Assembly (NCBI GenBank): GCA_016098155.1
Contig: JAAAJB010000193.1
Coordinates: forward strand, 1 to 55,152
From: Actinomortierella ambigua
Lineage: Eukaryota; Mortierellomycota; Mortierellomycetes; Mortierellales; Mortierellaceae
Direction of reading: 5' to 3'
Length of the DNA: 55,152 nt
Below the pieces are notes generated by a model, which saw nothing but the letters and a program-made list of their open reading frames with translations, made no database searches and had not been told where the DNA came from. The position numbers were made by a program, and so were the translations under genes. This document shows, piece by piece, positions 1-9,157 of this stretch. Numbering within the stretch: position 1 is the stretch's first letter; the number at the start of each line of letters is the position of its first letter.

Positions 1-2
1 TG

Positions 3-512
3 TTCAATATCATCTGGACCCGCGAAATCAGCCACTATGCCTACAAGTTGATGACGCTCGATGGCTACCGACATCAATACTACGCCGCCATTCCTTTCAC
101 ACCGGTCAACTATGCATGGCTCACATCGCTGGTCATGGTGGCGCTGACTTTGTTCCCGATTGCACCAGTGTGGGTGGCATCCATTCCCAGTGCCGTTGTA
201 CAGTTCTGCGTGTACGGGCAACAGACCTTACCGGCAGCATTGTTTATTACCGGTCACTTCTTCATGACGCTTTATGTGGATGTCCCAGTGTGGGAGACCT
301 ATGTGGTCAAAGCCGCACAACCAGGTGGGTCGTGTGCTATATGGCTTGCGATCTGGGTTTGTCGTGGAGGTGTTTGTTGGGGGTTGAAGGGCTTGCTGTT
401 GGCGCCAGTGTCGTTTGCGGCCGTGCCGGCGATATGGGCTGCCATTCTGGAGATGTGTGACCAGCTGTGTGAAGAGCAGGATGATGATAAGGTGGAGTAT
501 TCATATGCTTGA
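3..512 (+). CDS. TMEM245-like multipass membrane protein, 3' part only
   Basis: The reading frame is open from the window edge to a TGA at 510-512, so this is the C-terminal ~169 residues of a gene that starts outside the window. The peptide alternates hydrophobic helices with short loops: VNYAWLTSLVMVALTLFPIA, then WVASIPSAVVQFCVYGQQTL, then AALFITGHFFMTLYVDV, and a last segment with GLKGLLLAPV. The order and spacing recall the C-terminus of animal TMEM245 (AI-2E-transporter-like superfamily), where a WAAVPAVLDLWLTQG-type segment is followed by a Thr/Val-Asp helix and a GLEGAIIGP-type motif. The function of TMEM245 proteins is unknown. The tail is acidic (EEQDDDK). No intron is needed in the visible part. 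The family call rests on remembered motif order, so it is moderate. Confidence 0.55.
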   Translation, partial: FNIIWTREISHYAYKLMTLDGYRHQYYAAIPFTPVNYAWLTSLVMVALTLFPIAPVWVASIPSAVVQFCVYGQQTLPAALFITGHFFMTLYVDVPVWETYVVKAAQPGGSCAIWLAIWVCRGGVCWGLKGLLLAPVSFAAVPAIWAAILEMCDQLCEEQDDDKVEYSYA

Positions 513-799
513 AGAGTGGCCCTTAAAATAATGGGGTTCATGAAGGTTGGTGACAACTTTGTATTGCAGTTCTACCATGCCCTCACACTCTGGCCTACAT
601 CACGGCTTGCACAATTTCACATTTGTACAGTTTGCACAGTTTGCGCAGTTTTAAACAGTCTGCATAATCCAATAAATGCCACCACAATTACATATACACG
701 ATCCTCCCCTACACATGAGAATGCTTTCTGGCGACGATTTGTTCTCTCACCCCTGTTGTCGACCCTCGTACACAGAAGAAATAGCAAACATTATCGACT

Positions 800-1066
800 A
801 GTTGTGAGCCAGCCTACCATCGGCTTCGGTATCTCAGAGGTCGTTGAGTCCAACTCAGAACACCTGACTGTCGGTCAAATTGTGTCTGGATATGGTATAA
901 CGCGGCAGAACTACACTGTACACAAAGACCCTCAGTCTTTGACGACCATTCCTGACAAGTTTGCATCACTGGATTTACTACTCATAACATGTTGAAGCAT
1001 GTTGGGCATATCAAGTCCGGCCAGACAGTCTTTGTATCCTCAGTAGCTGAGTATGTGCCCAGATGA
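800..1066 (+). pseudogene. Decayed fragment of a zinc-independent medium-chain dehydrogenase/reductase (leukotriene B4 dehydrogenase-like)
   Basis: In the frame that stops at 993-995 the peptide includes QPTIGFGISEVVESNSEHL, TVGQIVSGYG and IPDKFASLDLLLITC. These match the substrate-domain part of NADP-dependent oxidoreductases of the PTGR1/LTB4-dehydrogenase type (GxGVGKVVES...F.VGD.VSG). After the stop the homology resumes in another frame from 995: VGHIKSGQTVFVSSVAE, the equivalent of the glycine-rich lead-in to the nucleotide-binding fold, and stops again at 1064-1066. About 20 residues that normally lie between the blocks (the GMTAYFGL region) are missing. A deletion with frame change plus a nearby stop makes this a non-functional remnant. 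No N-terminal or C-terminal domain was found nearby. Confidence 0.5.
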
Positions 1067-1348
1067 AGGAAGTCATATCGATATTCATGCACGGCACATA
1101 ATCTGATGCTACAACCTTTCCCCCTTCCTCTCATTGATACCTTCCTTTAGTAAATCACGCGCAGTCTGCACAAAGATAGAAAAAAAAGCTGATAGACCAA
1201 ATTTGTTGGTATGATATATCCCCATGTTTCACCCTGCGCACTCAACCGAAAGAACTGAACGAACTGACCTAACTGAACTAACTGAACTAAACCAAACAAC
1301 CCGAACTGCCCGAAGGATTCTGGATTTTCCGAATCTTAATTGGTGCCT

Positions 1349-2932
1349 CTATGTAGCCACCGCCAGCTCAGGCCAATGCTCTCCCAGCCATTCGACAATT
1401 TCCTCCGAGTCAATGTCGTCTGAGGAAATCTCCTTCAGCGCGGTCCAATGTTGTCGCATGAACTGCAGTTCCGGGATACCGAACGGGAATGGTTGATACT
1501 GGCCAAAATCCAGCTGCTCTAGCCGCGTCCAACAGCTCAGATGCGAAAATCCATTGGCCAGCGACCACGGTAATGGGACCTTTCGAAAGGGCGGCAATTC
1601 TTCTGAAAGCATTTCAACTGGAAGCAACTCCAACTCTTTTATCTGGCTCAGTTGACCCAAGCGCGTCATCAAGACCGTCATGGCCTGCACATCCTCCGTT
1701 CGACCCAGAAACCCTAGGGGCGGCGCCGTCTCTCCCGAGGCCGAGCTGAGAGCCTCCGCCGCCGCCGCCGCCGATTCGTAGTAGCCTGGACCCATTACAA
1801 ATTCCACCGCGAGCTCTTTGAGCTTTGTGCACACCCACGGTCGTGCAATCGCATAGCGCACCTCCACCCCGCTGCCATTTTCGGCTGTGAAGCGAAAATG
1901 TTGGAGCTGGCTGCACCTCGACAAAAATTCAATGATGCAGCTCTCCTGGTCATCCGTGACGCCGATTTCCACCTTTTCGAGCGACTGGTGATGATGCTCC
2001 ACAAGGTCCTGAACTGTCGTCGCCAATGAACTACTCAAATGGACGGTGGTGAGTTGGTGAGGTGGCAAGGATTTCAGTGCGCTTGATAACAACGACGGCG
2101 GCAGTCCCCCGGCATGGAGCCCGAGGCTCCTGAGGTGAGGAAAACACCCGTCCTGGACGAGTTGGCAGGGTCCTTTGCAGTTATTGGACGTCTTAAGCAT
2201 CAAGTGCTCAAGCTTTGGACATAGCTTTAACAGCATCACCAGCACTGGATCATCCTCCCATGGGCCCTGCAGCTCGAATCGCTTGAGAGAGAGGACGGGC
2301 GGGCCCGTCGACGACGATGAGGATGACAGCCAAAATTCAGGAATATAAACGTCTGCATAATTGCGGATCGTTGCCATCTCGCAAAAGATGAATTCCAGAG
2401 TGTCCATACAGGGCATGGTTTTCATCAAGTGGATAAGGTTGATGAACGAGGGTGCAACGAAGAAAAAGGTGAGCCGTCGCAGAGATGACAGATCCCGCAG
2501 AGCTCCAACAAACTGGCGGTCATTGGGCACTGGCCCTGCACCATGCTCAAAGGCGAAAGAGACCTGCTGCAGGGTTTGCTTGTTGTTCTGAAACAGGTCT
2601 TGGTACTGATGCCACCCCAAGTGCGCGCAAATTCTCAGGTCAAGCGACACAAGCGAGTCGTAGCATTCTGTGGACAATAGTTTGAAGAGTGTTGACGTTG
2701 TACAGCGAGTATGACGGTATTCAGTCCACTTCAGGCTCCGGATCCAGTGGATATTGTGGCGAATGCTGTCGATCTGGCCAGACGAGTTGGTCTCTGAGAG
2801 CTTTGCGCTGAATTTTCTCCAGACCAACGGTTGGAAATCCCTATGCCACGCTCGGCAGACTAGTGCGCATGCTCTTAGGCCGCTGATATCAAAGAACTTG
2901 CCCGCGTGCAACCTCAGATCCGGAACGTCCAT
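1349..2932 (-). CDS. F-box-like protein with leucine-rich-repeat-like body
   Basis: An uninterrupted 527-codon ORF with start at 2930-2932 and stop at 1349-1351. The first 45 residues (PDLRLHAG, then LRACALVCRAWHRDFQPLVW) have the form of the divergent F-box of fungal F-box proteins: leucine-rich helix, CALVCRAW core, and a Trp-containing end. The rest alternates short Leu/Cys-rich strands and helices (SLVSLDLRICAHLG, LSSLRRLTFFF, CPKLEHLMLK, HLRSLGLHAGGLP, RLEQLDFG), as expected of irregular LRRs. Such proteins usually dock on Skp1 in SCF ubiquitin ligases and pick substrates with the LRR arc; the substrate here is unknown. A Ser run (about residues 203-209) and an Ala run (about 385-389) are low-complexity insertions. 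F-box/LRR paralogues are typically numerous in Mortierella-type genomes, so specific function cannot be inferred. Confidence 0.72.
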   Translation of the reverse strand: MDVPDLRLHAGKFFDISGLRACALVCRAWHRDFQPLVWRKFSAKLSETNSSGQIDSIRHNIHWIRSLKWTEYRHTRCTTSTLFKLLSTECYDSLVSLDLRICAHLGWHQYQDLFQNNKQTLQQVSFAFEHGAGPVPNDRQFVGALRDLSSLRRLTFFFVAPSFINLIHLMKTMPCMDTLEFIFCEMATIRNYADVYIPEFWLSSSSSSTGPPVLSLKRFELQGPWEDDPVLVMLLKLCPKLEHLMLKTSNNCKGPCQLVQDGCFPHLRSLGLHAGGLPPSLLSSALKSLPPHQLTTVHLSSSLATTVQDLVEHHHQSLEKVEIGVTDDQESCIIEFLSRCSQLQHFRFTAENGSGVEVRYAIARPWVCTKLKELAVEFVMGPGYYESAAAAAEALSSASGETAPPLGFLGRTEDVQAMTVLMTRLGQLSQIKELELLPVEMLSEELPPFRKVPLPWSLANGFSHLSCWTRLEQLDFGQYQPFPFGIPELQFMRQHWTALKEISSDDIDSEEIVEWLGEHWPELAVAT

Positions 2933-3475
2933 CTAATGGTGTGGGTTGACAGATGAAAATGATATGGGAGAGTGTGAATGGTCATGCATGGCATGTCAAC
3001 AAGTTAACGGAAAGGTGGCTGCTAACCACGCATTTCTGGTCCACATTGCTCCTCCCCCTCCCCTCCCACCACTAGCATAGTCTGGTGCTGGTCATCATGG
3101 GGTGTCCAAGCTCAGACAGAGTACGATCATAAACTCGTGCGTTTCTATCGCAATATGGGGATTGGAAAGAAAGAGATATTTGACGGGCACATGCAGAGGC
3201 ATGCCATGTATCTCAACTTGTTGGCTGACCAAGAAAAAAAAAGCGGGCAATCCCTTTGCGATGTTGGCAGGATTTGATGGAGTCTGTGTTTTCAAGCGTT
3301 CAATTCCCGTTCATAACAAGGCAAAGGCTCATCTGAACAAAAGACAGCTTCATGGAAGGTCTCCAAAAAGTCAAGACTGACCAAGGGACCGCCTTCTTCC
3401 TCGTCTGATTATGAAGGGAATTCATACTTCCTCTTAGCCACTGTCCCTCTTCCATCAAATCCTGCCACGTCGCCA

Positions 3476-3562
3476 GGAATTGTTAGGCTCAGAACCAACC
3501 CTCTTATTGACAGGTGGTATTAAAAAAAAGGTAGGATTGGTTCTGAACCTACAAGGAATTGT
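3476..3562. repeat. Tiny foldback element with 8-bp flanking direct repeats (MITE-like)
   Basis: Inverted arms at 3485-3502 (AGGCTCAGAACCAACCCT) and 3533-3550 (AGGATTGGTTCTGAACCT) pair with two mismatches over 18 bp, around a 30-bp spacer that contains an A run. The arms are flanked by identical 8-bp direct repeats GGAATTGT at 3476-3483 and 3555-3562. That arrangement looks like a target-site duplication of the length made by hAT-type transposases. At ~71 bp between the direct repeats it would be a very short, non-autonomous element or a remnant. Confidence 0.4.
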
Positions 3563-4074
3563 AGTGTCGACACCTCTTTTTCTCGTTCAACAAGAAAAAG
3601 AAATCGAGATACATCCATCCTTTCATCCCTGCCGTCCAATATGGTGGGGTGTATGGAAAGAAGGGGGGGGGGGTCGACTGGTAAAGTCGTGGACGTCTAG
3701 CTTGGAACTTCATATCCATGATCTCCTTTTTGTTGTTATTGGTGTTGCTCCACTCACCATGCTCTCCTGTCGGAGAACCTGCGAGCGGGAAGTTGACGCT
3801 TCTGGAGAAGAAGAAGATCGCTTGGCCATCTTGGTGTGGCTCATAGAGGAGGGGCAGGGTGCAGGGGTGTTGTGTTGGGTGGGAAAGAGAGAAAAGAACT
3901 GGGAGATGTGCTCTTTTTGGACTCCCGTCCCCTTTGCGCGTACCGTGGGAGGGATGGGGGGGGGATGGGAGGTCTTGCATGGGTGGGTGCATGCACAGGT
4001 TCGCGTCATCACTTTTCCCTCTGAACGAGAATAAACTAATCTTTTGTTTCTTTCTCCATACACACACACAACAG

Positions 4075-4362
4075 GTCCACCGTCAGTGAGGAGTCCATCG
4101 TGAGCCGTGTCCCGTGCGAAAGCACGGTACCCCGCATTCATCAGTGGTCACCAGAGACCCGCGGCCTAACAGGTCGCCTGTTGTGTGTGATATAGCTAGA
4201 CCGCCATTAGGTGGCCTGGTCTTCACGTTTGTCGAAATGCTACTTGGAGCACCGGCGGCTACCTTGATCGTGGGGTACTGCAGGCGCCTTTCGTAAGACC
4301 TGTTTGGTGCTGGACCCTCCCAAGGGGGTTATCGAGCACCAAGAGGGCTATCATTTTTTTTC
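4075..4362 (+). other. Hairpin-rich segment ending in a T run; possible structured RNA
   Basis: Four well-formed stem-loops follow one another on the plus strand: CCGTGCGAAAGCACGG (6-bp stem with a GNRA-type GAAA loop, ~4111-4126); AACAGGTCGCCTGTT (6 bp, ~4168-4182); AGACC-GCC...GGC-CT-GGTCT (8 bp with a small bulge, ~4198-4222); and GGTGCT...AGCACC (6 bp, ~4306-4340) enclosing CCCT-CCCA-AGGG. The segment ends in TTTTTTTT (~4354), which could serve as a Pol III terminator, and begins just after an intron-like 3' splice site. No known RNA family could be recognised (not tRNA, 5S, U1-U6, SRP or RNase P by motif). It may simply be a SINE or transposon end. Confidence 0.25.
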
Positions 4363-4589
4363 TTATAATCTTGAAGATAAGCATGTCGTTTTCCAGTGAT
4401 GATGCAATTCACACGGCGTCATCATGAGCAAACCTCGCACAGGGGAGAGCATCAATGAAAGAGAGAGCAATGCCATGAGTGGGTGCCTGTGCAATTGTTA
4501 ATTCATTTGGTCTAGCAGAATGGAGCCAAAAGAATGGGGTGATGGTTCACCTCCAAGGATGCTCGTGTATCTATTCCTTTTGCTCTCGA

Positions 4590-5480
4590 GGTCCGCCAGC
4601 AAGACAAGACAGGGATGAACATCTCACGAGTCCAAGGCCGATAGGCCCTTCGAAGGGCTTACAAGCGGACAAAATCGGCGCTCACGGTCAAGACCCTGCT
4701 CGGTGAGCTCCTCCAATGAAAGGATGTCCAAGGCTATGTGAATGATAGGTGAAGGTCCTGTATGCAAGCAAGACGCGCCATTATTCACAGATGCCCAGAT
4801 GGCTGCACGCTTGAAGTTTGCAAAGGACCACCTCCATTGGACTGTAGACTAGTCATGTTTTCCAATGGGTGCAGCGTCCCACAATGGCCGAGCCATTCGG
4901 CACACGATGCTGCTATACCAATGTTGGGGAGCACGACCGCCCGTCACCCATATCAATTCAAAAGGTAATAAAGATGCAACAAGGTGGAGGCCGAATCATG
5001 TCGTGGGGATGCATCGCTGCTCATAGAGTCGGGGGACCTTTGTTGGGTCGAGGGCGGTTTATTGCGAGAGTGTACTACACGACCATGTCCAGTCAAACTA
5101 GTCTTTCAGCACGACAACGCAGCGATTCATACAACCAACCGCGCCGAAGACCTACCTCAAAGAAGCCAAAATCGCTGTTCTGAACTGGCCAGCCCAAACT
5201 CGCCCGACCTCAGCCCCTATCGAATTAACTTGTTTATTGGGTACCAATGCCGCAAGTTCTCAAATAAACTCTTTCACACGAGGTCGAGGACATTTGGAAC
5301 GCGGTGCCCAAAAGGACTACTGCCTCTCCAGTATCTGTACGGCGTTGCCAGTCAAGATGGAGGATGCTTGTCAGCACCATGTGTTACACTGTCCAGCACG
5401 GGTAGATGTGATACTCCAAGGAGCGTTGCTGCCTGGCTCGTACTGTACATTCCTCAAAGCTCAGTGGGAACGCGCCATGA
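4590..5480 (+). mobile_element. Degenerate Tc1/mariner transposase, copy 1
   Basis: Fragments of a Tc1/mariner (DDE) transposase appear in order but in different frames, broken by stops. A DNA-binding-domain-like part with RGPPARQDRDEHLT (~4590-4710) comes first. Then LFTDAQMAARLKFAKDHLHW (~4780-4845) matches the conserved linker ARL-FAK-H--W. Next come MFSNGCS, QQGGGRIMSWGCIAAH (~4977-5030, the GGGSVMVWGC block), FQHDNAAIHT (~5106, containing the second catalytic Asp) and LASPNSPDLSPYRIN (~5184-5230, the WPA-SPDLNPIEN block). The first catalytic Asp position (normally WSDES) reads as FSNGCS. Multiple frameshifts mean it cannot be active. It shares long nucleotide similarity with the copy at 6490-7065. 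Confidence 0.75.
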
Positions 5481-5576
5481 GTTTTCGATTTTTCCAAGCC
5501 ACCCATTTGGTAATAAGGGCCATTTTCATGATTTTCTTTCACCCTATTTCTCTCTCACTTGTCCACACACAACGGA

Positions 5577-6317
5577 CCCTCCATGAGGCGTGCTGCTGGC
5601 CTTCAGCCCTCCATGAGGCGTGCTGTTGGTCTTCGGCCCTCCATGAGGCGTGCTGTCGGTCTTCGGCCCTCCATGAGGCGCGCTGCTGGCCTTTTGGCCC
5701 TCCATGGGGCGCGCTGTTGGTCTTCGGCCCTCTACGAGGCGTGCTGCTGGCCTTTAGCTCTCTGCGAGGGTGGTGTTGGCCTTCGGCCCTCCATGACCCC
5801 ATGACGTGTGCTGCTATCCGTTAGCCCTTCATGATGAGTGCTATTGGCCTTCGGCTCTCCATGAGGCGCGCTGCTGACCTTTAGCCCTCCATGAGGTGTT
5901 GGTCTTCGGCCCTCCATGAGGCGTGCTGTTGGCCCTCCATGAGGCGCGCTGTTGGCCCTCGGCCCTCCATGGCTCCATGAGGTGTGGTGCTGGCCTTTAG
6001 CCCTTCATGCTGTGTGCTGTTGGTCTTCGGCCCTCCATGAGGCGCGCTGCTGACCTTTAGCCCTCCGTGATGTGTGCTGCTGGCCTTGGGCCCTCCTTGA
6101 GGTGTGTTGTTGGCTCTCCATGAGGCGTGCTGTTGGTCTTCGGCCCTCCATGAGGTGTGCTGTTGGTCTTCGGCCCTCCATGAGGCGTGCTGCTGACCTT
6201 TAGCCCTCCATGAGGCGTGCTGCTAGCCTTTAGCCTTTCATGATGCGTGCTGTTTGCCTTCGGCCCTCTACGAGGCGTGCTGCTGGCTTTTAGCCCTCCA
6301 TGATGTGTGCTGCTGGC
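5577..6317. repeat. 30-bp-unit minisatellite (~25 imperfect copies)
   Basis: A tandem array built on a 30-bp unit containing CCCTCCATGAGGCGTGCTG followed by TTGGTCTTCGG or CTGGCCTTTAG variants. Most copies differ by a few substitutions, and some are shortened by about 10-20 bp. Because 30 is divisible by 3, several frames stay open for long stretches (decapeptides of the PSMRRAVGLR type on plus, EDQQHASWRA type on minus), but the later copies break these frames and there is no start context or splice structure, so no gene is inferred. The array sits exactly between two related mariner relics. Confidence 0.9.
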
Positions 6318-6489
6318 AGAGAGGCGCGCGGTGTGAGAACACCAGCCATAAACCTCTAACCAAAAAGCCTATCTCGGAGAGGTGCTTCAGCCACAGGCTG
6401 TTTTTCCTCTACCATTTTTTTTATTTTGGATAATAAATCATACTTCTTCCGTCCTATAACTCCTAGTTCCTCTGTGTATAATGTTCGCA

Positions 6490-7065
6490 GTATGTCAAAG
6501 CATGTAACGCCACAAGTTATTAGAGATATTGTGGTAGTGGTTTGCAGGAGCTGTCTGGTGCTGGTATTGTCAATAGACCGGTGGAAACAGGTCGTGTGCG
6601 TCCGCATCCCCAACAAGGAACTCGACTGCCCGCCACCCATGTCAATTCAACAGTAATAGGAAGATGCAAGGAGGTATTAGTCTAAGAGGCCCGAGTCATG
6701 TTGTGAGGATGCATCACACTCCTCACAGAATCGTTGACCCTTTTGTTGGGTCGCAGGGCAATATGGTCGCGGTCTTTCATCAACGACATCGCGGCGATTC
6801 GTACAGCCAAGCGTACAGACGTAATTAGCTCAAAGAAAGCGGCCTGCCCAACTCGCCCGACCTCAACCCAATCGAGCTTGTTTTTGGCATACCATTAACA
6901 CAAGTATCCTCCCAGCGCGTGTCGCCAAGTCGATTCTCAAAGAACTCTTCACACGCTTACAAGGACATTTTTTGGAACTCGGCGCCAAAGAGGACTGCCC
7001 CTTTGAGTATTTACGTATGAGGGTGTTGCCAGCCAAGATGAAGATGCTCGTCAGAACCAAATAGG
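6490..7065 (+). mobile_element. Degenerate Tc1/mariner transposase, copy 2 (internally deleted)
   Basis: A helix-turn-helix-like N-terminal part (MSKHVTPQVIRDIV, then in another frame GAGIVNRPVETGRVRPHP, ~6490-6610) is followed without the usual middle section by the catalytic-domain region: THVNSTVIG, a degenerate WGC block at ~6697-6760, INDIAAIRT at ~6780 and CPTRPTSTQSSL at ~6850. The nucleotide text parallels copy 1: 'CACCCATATCAATTCAAAAG' in copy 1 versus 'CACCCATGTCAATTCAACAG' here, and both end in a matching GGACATTT...GAACxCGG...GTTGCCAG stretch. Stops and frameshifts throughout. The deletion joins the DNA-binding part almost directly to the catalytic part. Confidence 0.65.
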
Positions 7066-7743
7066 GTAACAACTTGAGGAGGCACCGCTGTAGTTGAAGC
7101 CGCGTCGCTATGGGAGTGTTGGGACAAATGTTGCTTCAAGGTGGTCTATCGAAACACCTTTCGTCTGTGAAATGCGGGCTTGTGAGTGCGTGGATCTATC
7201 ACATATCTGTGCCTTGTTTCCTCTCTTGGCTCACTATCCAACTCTAGTCTTCAGACGCGGACAGACGGGTAAGGGGAAAGGTGTTGGAGGTCTGCTCCCC
7301 CCCATGCCCATACGCATGTCAGCAACTCTCTCTCTCTCTCTCTCTCTCTCTTCTCGCAGCTGTGCAGCTGTGCAGCTGTGTTGCACTGATGTGGTGACAA
7401 GGTCGAAAAACTTTTAAACTGATTTTCATGAACCATGCGCATACTCCATGGGGGTGGGAGGTTTGTGTCCAATGGAGGCAGTGCTTGCAAAAGAACCTTA
7501 TTTCTCTCCTCGGTGTTCGGTTTTCCTCAATTTTATGTTCTTCATCGCCCTCCTCCTCCTCCTCTTCTTCGTCCTTTTTACCCTCCTCACCCTCTTCTTC
7601 TTCAACCGTCTCTCTCTCTTCGCTTCCTTTTTTTTTCATCTTCATCCTGTTCATCCTCTTCCTCCTTTTCCTCCTCCTTCTCCTCCTCCTTCTCCTCCTC
7701 CTTCTACGTCTTCTCGCTTCAAAAAAAAAAAATCACAACCAAC
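7066..7743 (+). other. Upstream region and leader of the IFI27-like gene
   Basis: No gene is seen at 7066-7420. A (CT)n run lies at ~7325-7352. From ~7550 to 7720 the plus strand is almost pure pyrimidine (CTCCTC/TTCTTC), then AAAAAAAAAA and the start codon. Such CT-rich leaders precede several start codons in this window and are typical of fungal core promoters and 5' UTRs. ORFs that run through this tract in all plus frames are compositional artefacts. Confidence 0.5.
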
Positions 7744-8088
7744 ATGGATTTCGTAAAGTCATTCAGCTGGAACACCACCGCGATTCCAGACACCGTCAAA
7801 GGCGCCGTCGCTGGAGTCGCCGCCGTACAGGCCGTCGTCGTTGGCGTCAGCTTGCTTGGCTTTGGTCCAGCAGGTATCGTCGCCGGGAGTGCTGCTGCCT
7901 CGTTCATGTCCACTTACGGCGGCGCTGTCACTGCCGGCTCCCTCTGTGCCACTGCCCAGTCGATCGGAGCCGCTGGGGCTTCGACGGTCGCCTATGGTGT
8001 TGCCGGCGGTATTGGAGGATTGGCAAGCGCAGTTGTCCCAAAGGTGGGCAGCCTTTGGAATTCGACCAGGGCAGCATTCGGGGGATAG
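7744..8088 (+). CDS. IFI27/ISG12 (Ifi-6-16) family small membrane protein
   Basis: A 114-residue protein. The start codon at 7744 sits in the context CCAACATGG right after the pyrimidine leader; upstream in-frame codons are only low-complexity leader. The body is glycine- and alanine-rich and hydrophobic, with the family's pattern: VQAVVVGVSLLGFGPAGIVA, then GSAAASFMSTYGGAVTAGSL, CATAQSIGAAGAS and a final GGIGGLASAVVP. Animal members end at the mitochondrial or endoplasmic reticulum membrane and affect apoptosis and innate immunity; Ifi-6-16 proteins are also found, often in several copies, in some fungi and protists, where the role is unknown. The length fits the family (80-130 residues). 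Two or three membrane segments are likely. No intron is needed. Confidence in the family is high, in function nil. Confidence 0.8.
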   Translation: MDFVKSFSWNTTAIPDTVKGAVAGVAAVQAVVVGVSLLGFGPAGIVAGSAAASFMSTYGGAVTAGSLCATAQSIGAAGASTVAYGVAGGIGGLASAVVPKVGSLWNSTRAAFGG

Positions 8089-9157
8089 AAGGGAAAAAAA
8101 AGGAAAGAAGGGAGGGATCTCTTCTTACCCTCTCCCCCTTTCCCCTTACACACACATGCTTTGTCCCGAGGAATCGGGTTTCGCTCTTCTCATCCTTAAC
8201 CCCACTGACCACTTCCCAAGGACCTACCCTCCTTGGTATGTGATGTTTTGCCTGGGTATAAGGAAGCTTTTTTTCCCCTCACAACTCCGTCAATGTATAG
8301 TAGCAAAAATGAAACACGCAGTCGTGCTGTGCTGCGAAAGCTGAAGAATAAGAGTCTCAAAGAGAGCGAGAATGAGGTGAAGGGTGGACATGGACAACAA
8401 GAACTGGGGAAAGGCGGAGGGGGGGACGTGGTGTGAAAGCTGCCTGTTCATAGAATGGCACGACTGCAAGGACTTGAGTGGTGTCGCCAACTCCTCCCTC
8501 CACCCCTCTCCTACTGGCCATGTTTGAAGCGGCTGCAAACCCATTTGCGTGGAGTGATACATAAGCGCCAGTGGATATAGGTCGCTGTGCGCCAAGTAAA
8601 CGGCTGAGGGCATTGCTCGGGTTGGAAGGAGTTTTGCTGGAATGACGTGAACGGGCAAGAGTAAAAGAAGAGGCATGGCTTGGCTCTTTGGGATGGTCCA
8701 ACGAAAGTTGCAGCACAGGGGGGAGGGGAATAAATAAACTCTTTTTTTTTTGTATTCAGTCTTGACCCACATCGTCGTACTGAGCCATCCAAAATTATTT
8801 CGAAGTGGATCTATCGTTGAATGGGCAGGAGAAGAGAGCGTCAGGCCGCGTGCTTGTGAATAGAAGTAAGGCGAGTGATGACAATGTATCCAAGAAAAAA
8901 AGTAGAGGTACAAGAACGACATGTATGGTTTATTCTTGACACGGAGCGTGGGATAAAAAGGGTGTTCAGGAAATGGACACCTTTAGTGCCCTCCAGAAAG
9001 GGACTCCAATGACATTGTGGAATAAAAATTATGAGCATCTTGGCTTGTGCTCGATAGCCATGACGGGAGACTTGTCGCTTGGATCGGGGGCCTTGAGGAC
9101 AGTGACCCATCATGTAAGCGACGGTCTCCCAAAAAAAAGAGGACGCTGGACTCACCG
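8089..9157. other. Intergenic, no gene recognised
   Basis: Between two convergent genes. It contains short C/T and A runs and several small ORFs without recognisable motifs. It probably carries the 3' UTRs of both neighbours. A strong donor-like GGTGAGTCC lies just after the stop of the minus-strand kinase gene (complement of ~9148-9156), which would fit an intron in its 3' UTR or an alternative 3' exon. Confidence 0.4.

Larger units (their letters stand above)
2937..4589. other. Gene-free stretch with simple repeats and small structured elements
   Basis: No convincing coding region. The long overlapping ORFs on both strands at 3480-4141 are made of purine or pyrimidine tracts and have no domain-like composition. 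The stretch holds the foldback element at 3476-3562 and the hairpin-rich segment at 4075-4362, which are listed separately. An intron-like 3' end (AACTAAT branch-like motif, pyrimidine tract, CACACAACAG) precedes 4075. Confidence 0.5.

Noticed and set aside
3480..4141. Overlapping long ORFs on both strands
   Set aside because: Composed of purine/pyrimidine tracts; no domain-like sequence, and the frames overlap one another on opposite strands without codon-bias support.
4075..4362. Group I intron (GATATAG near a paired region)
   Set aside because: Only one short resemblance to the S element; the P, Q and R elements and a P4-P6 domain could not be found.
5237..5824. Plus-strand ORF of 195 codons and antisense ORFs across the minisatellite
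   Set aside because: A mariner frame running into a 30-bp tandem array whose length keeps all frames open; no start context or conserved protein.
5577..6317. CRISPR array
   Set aside because: The 30-bp units are directly adjacent with no unique spacers, and the genome is eukaryotic.
7428..7743. N-terminal extension of the IFI27-like ORF
   Set aside because: The added residues come from a CT-rich leader (Ser/Pro/Phe/Leu runs); the family's usual length and the start context favour the ATG at 7744.
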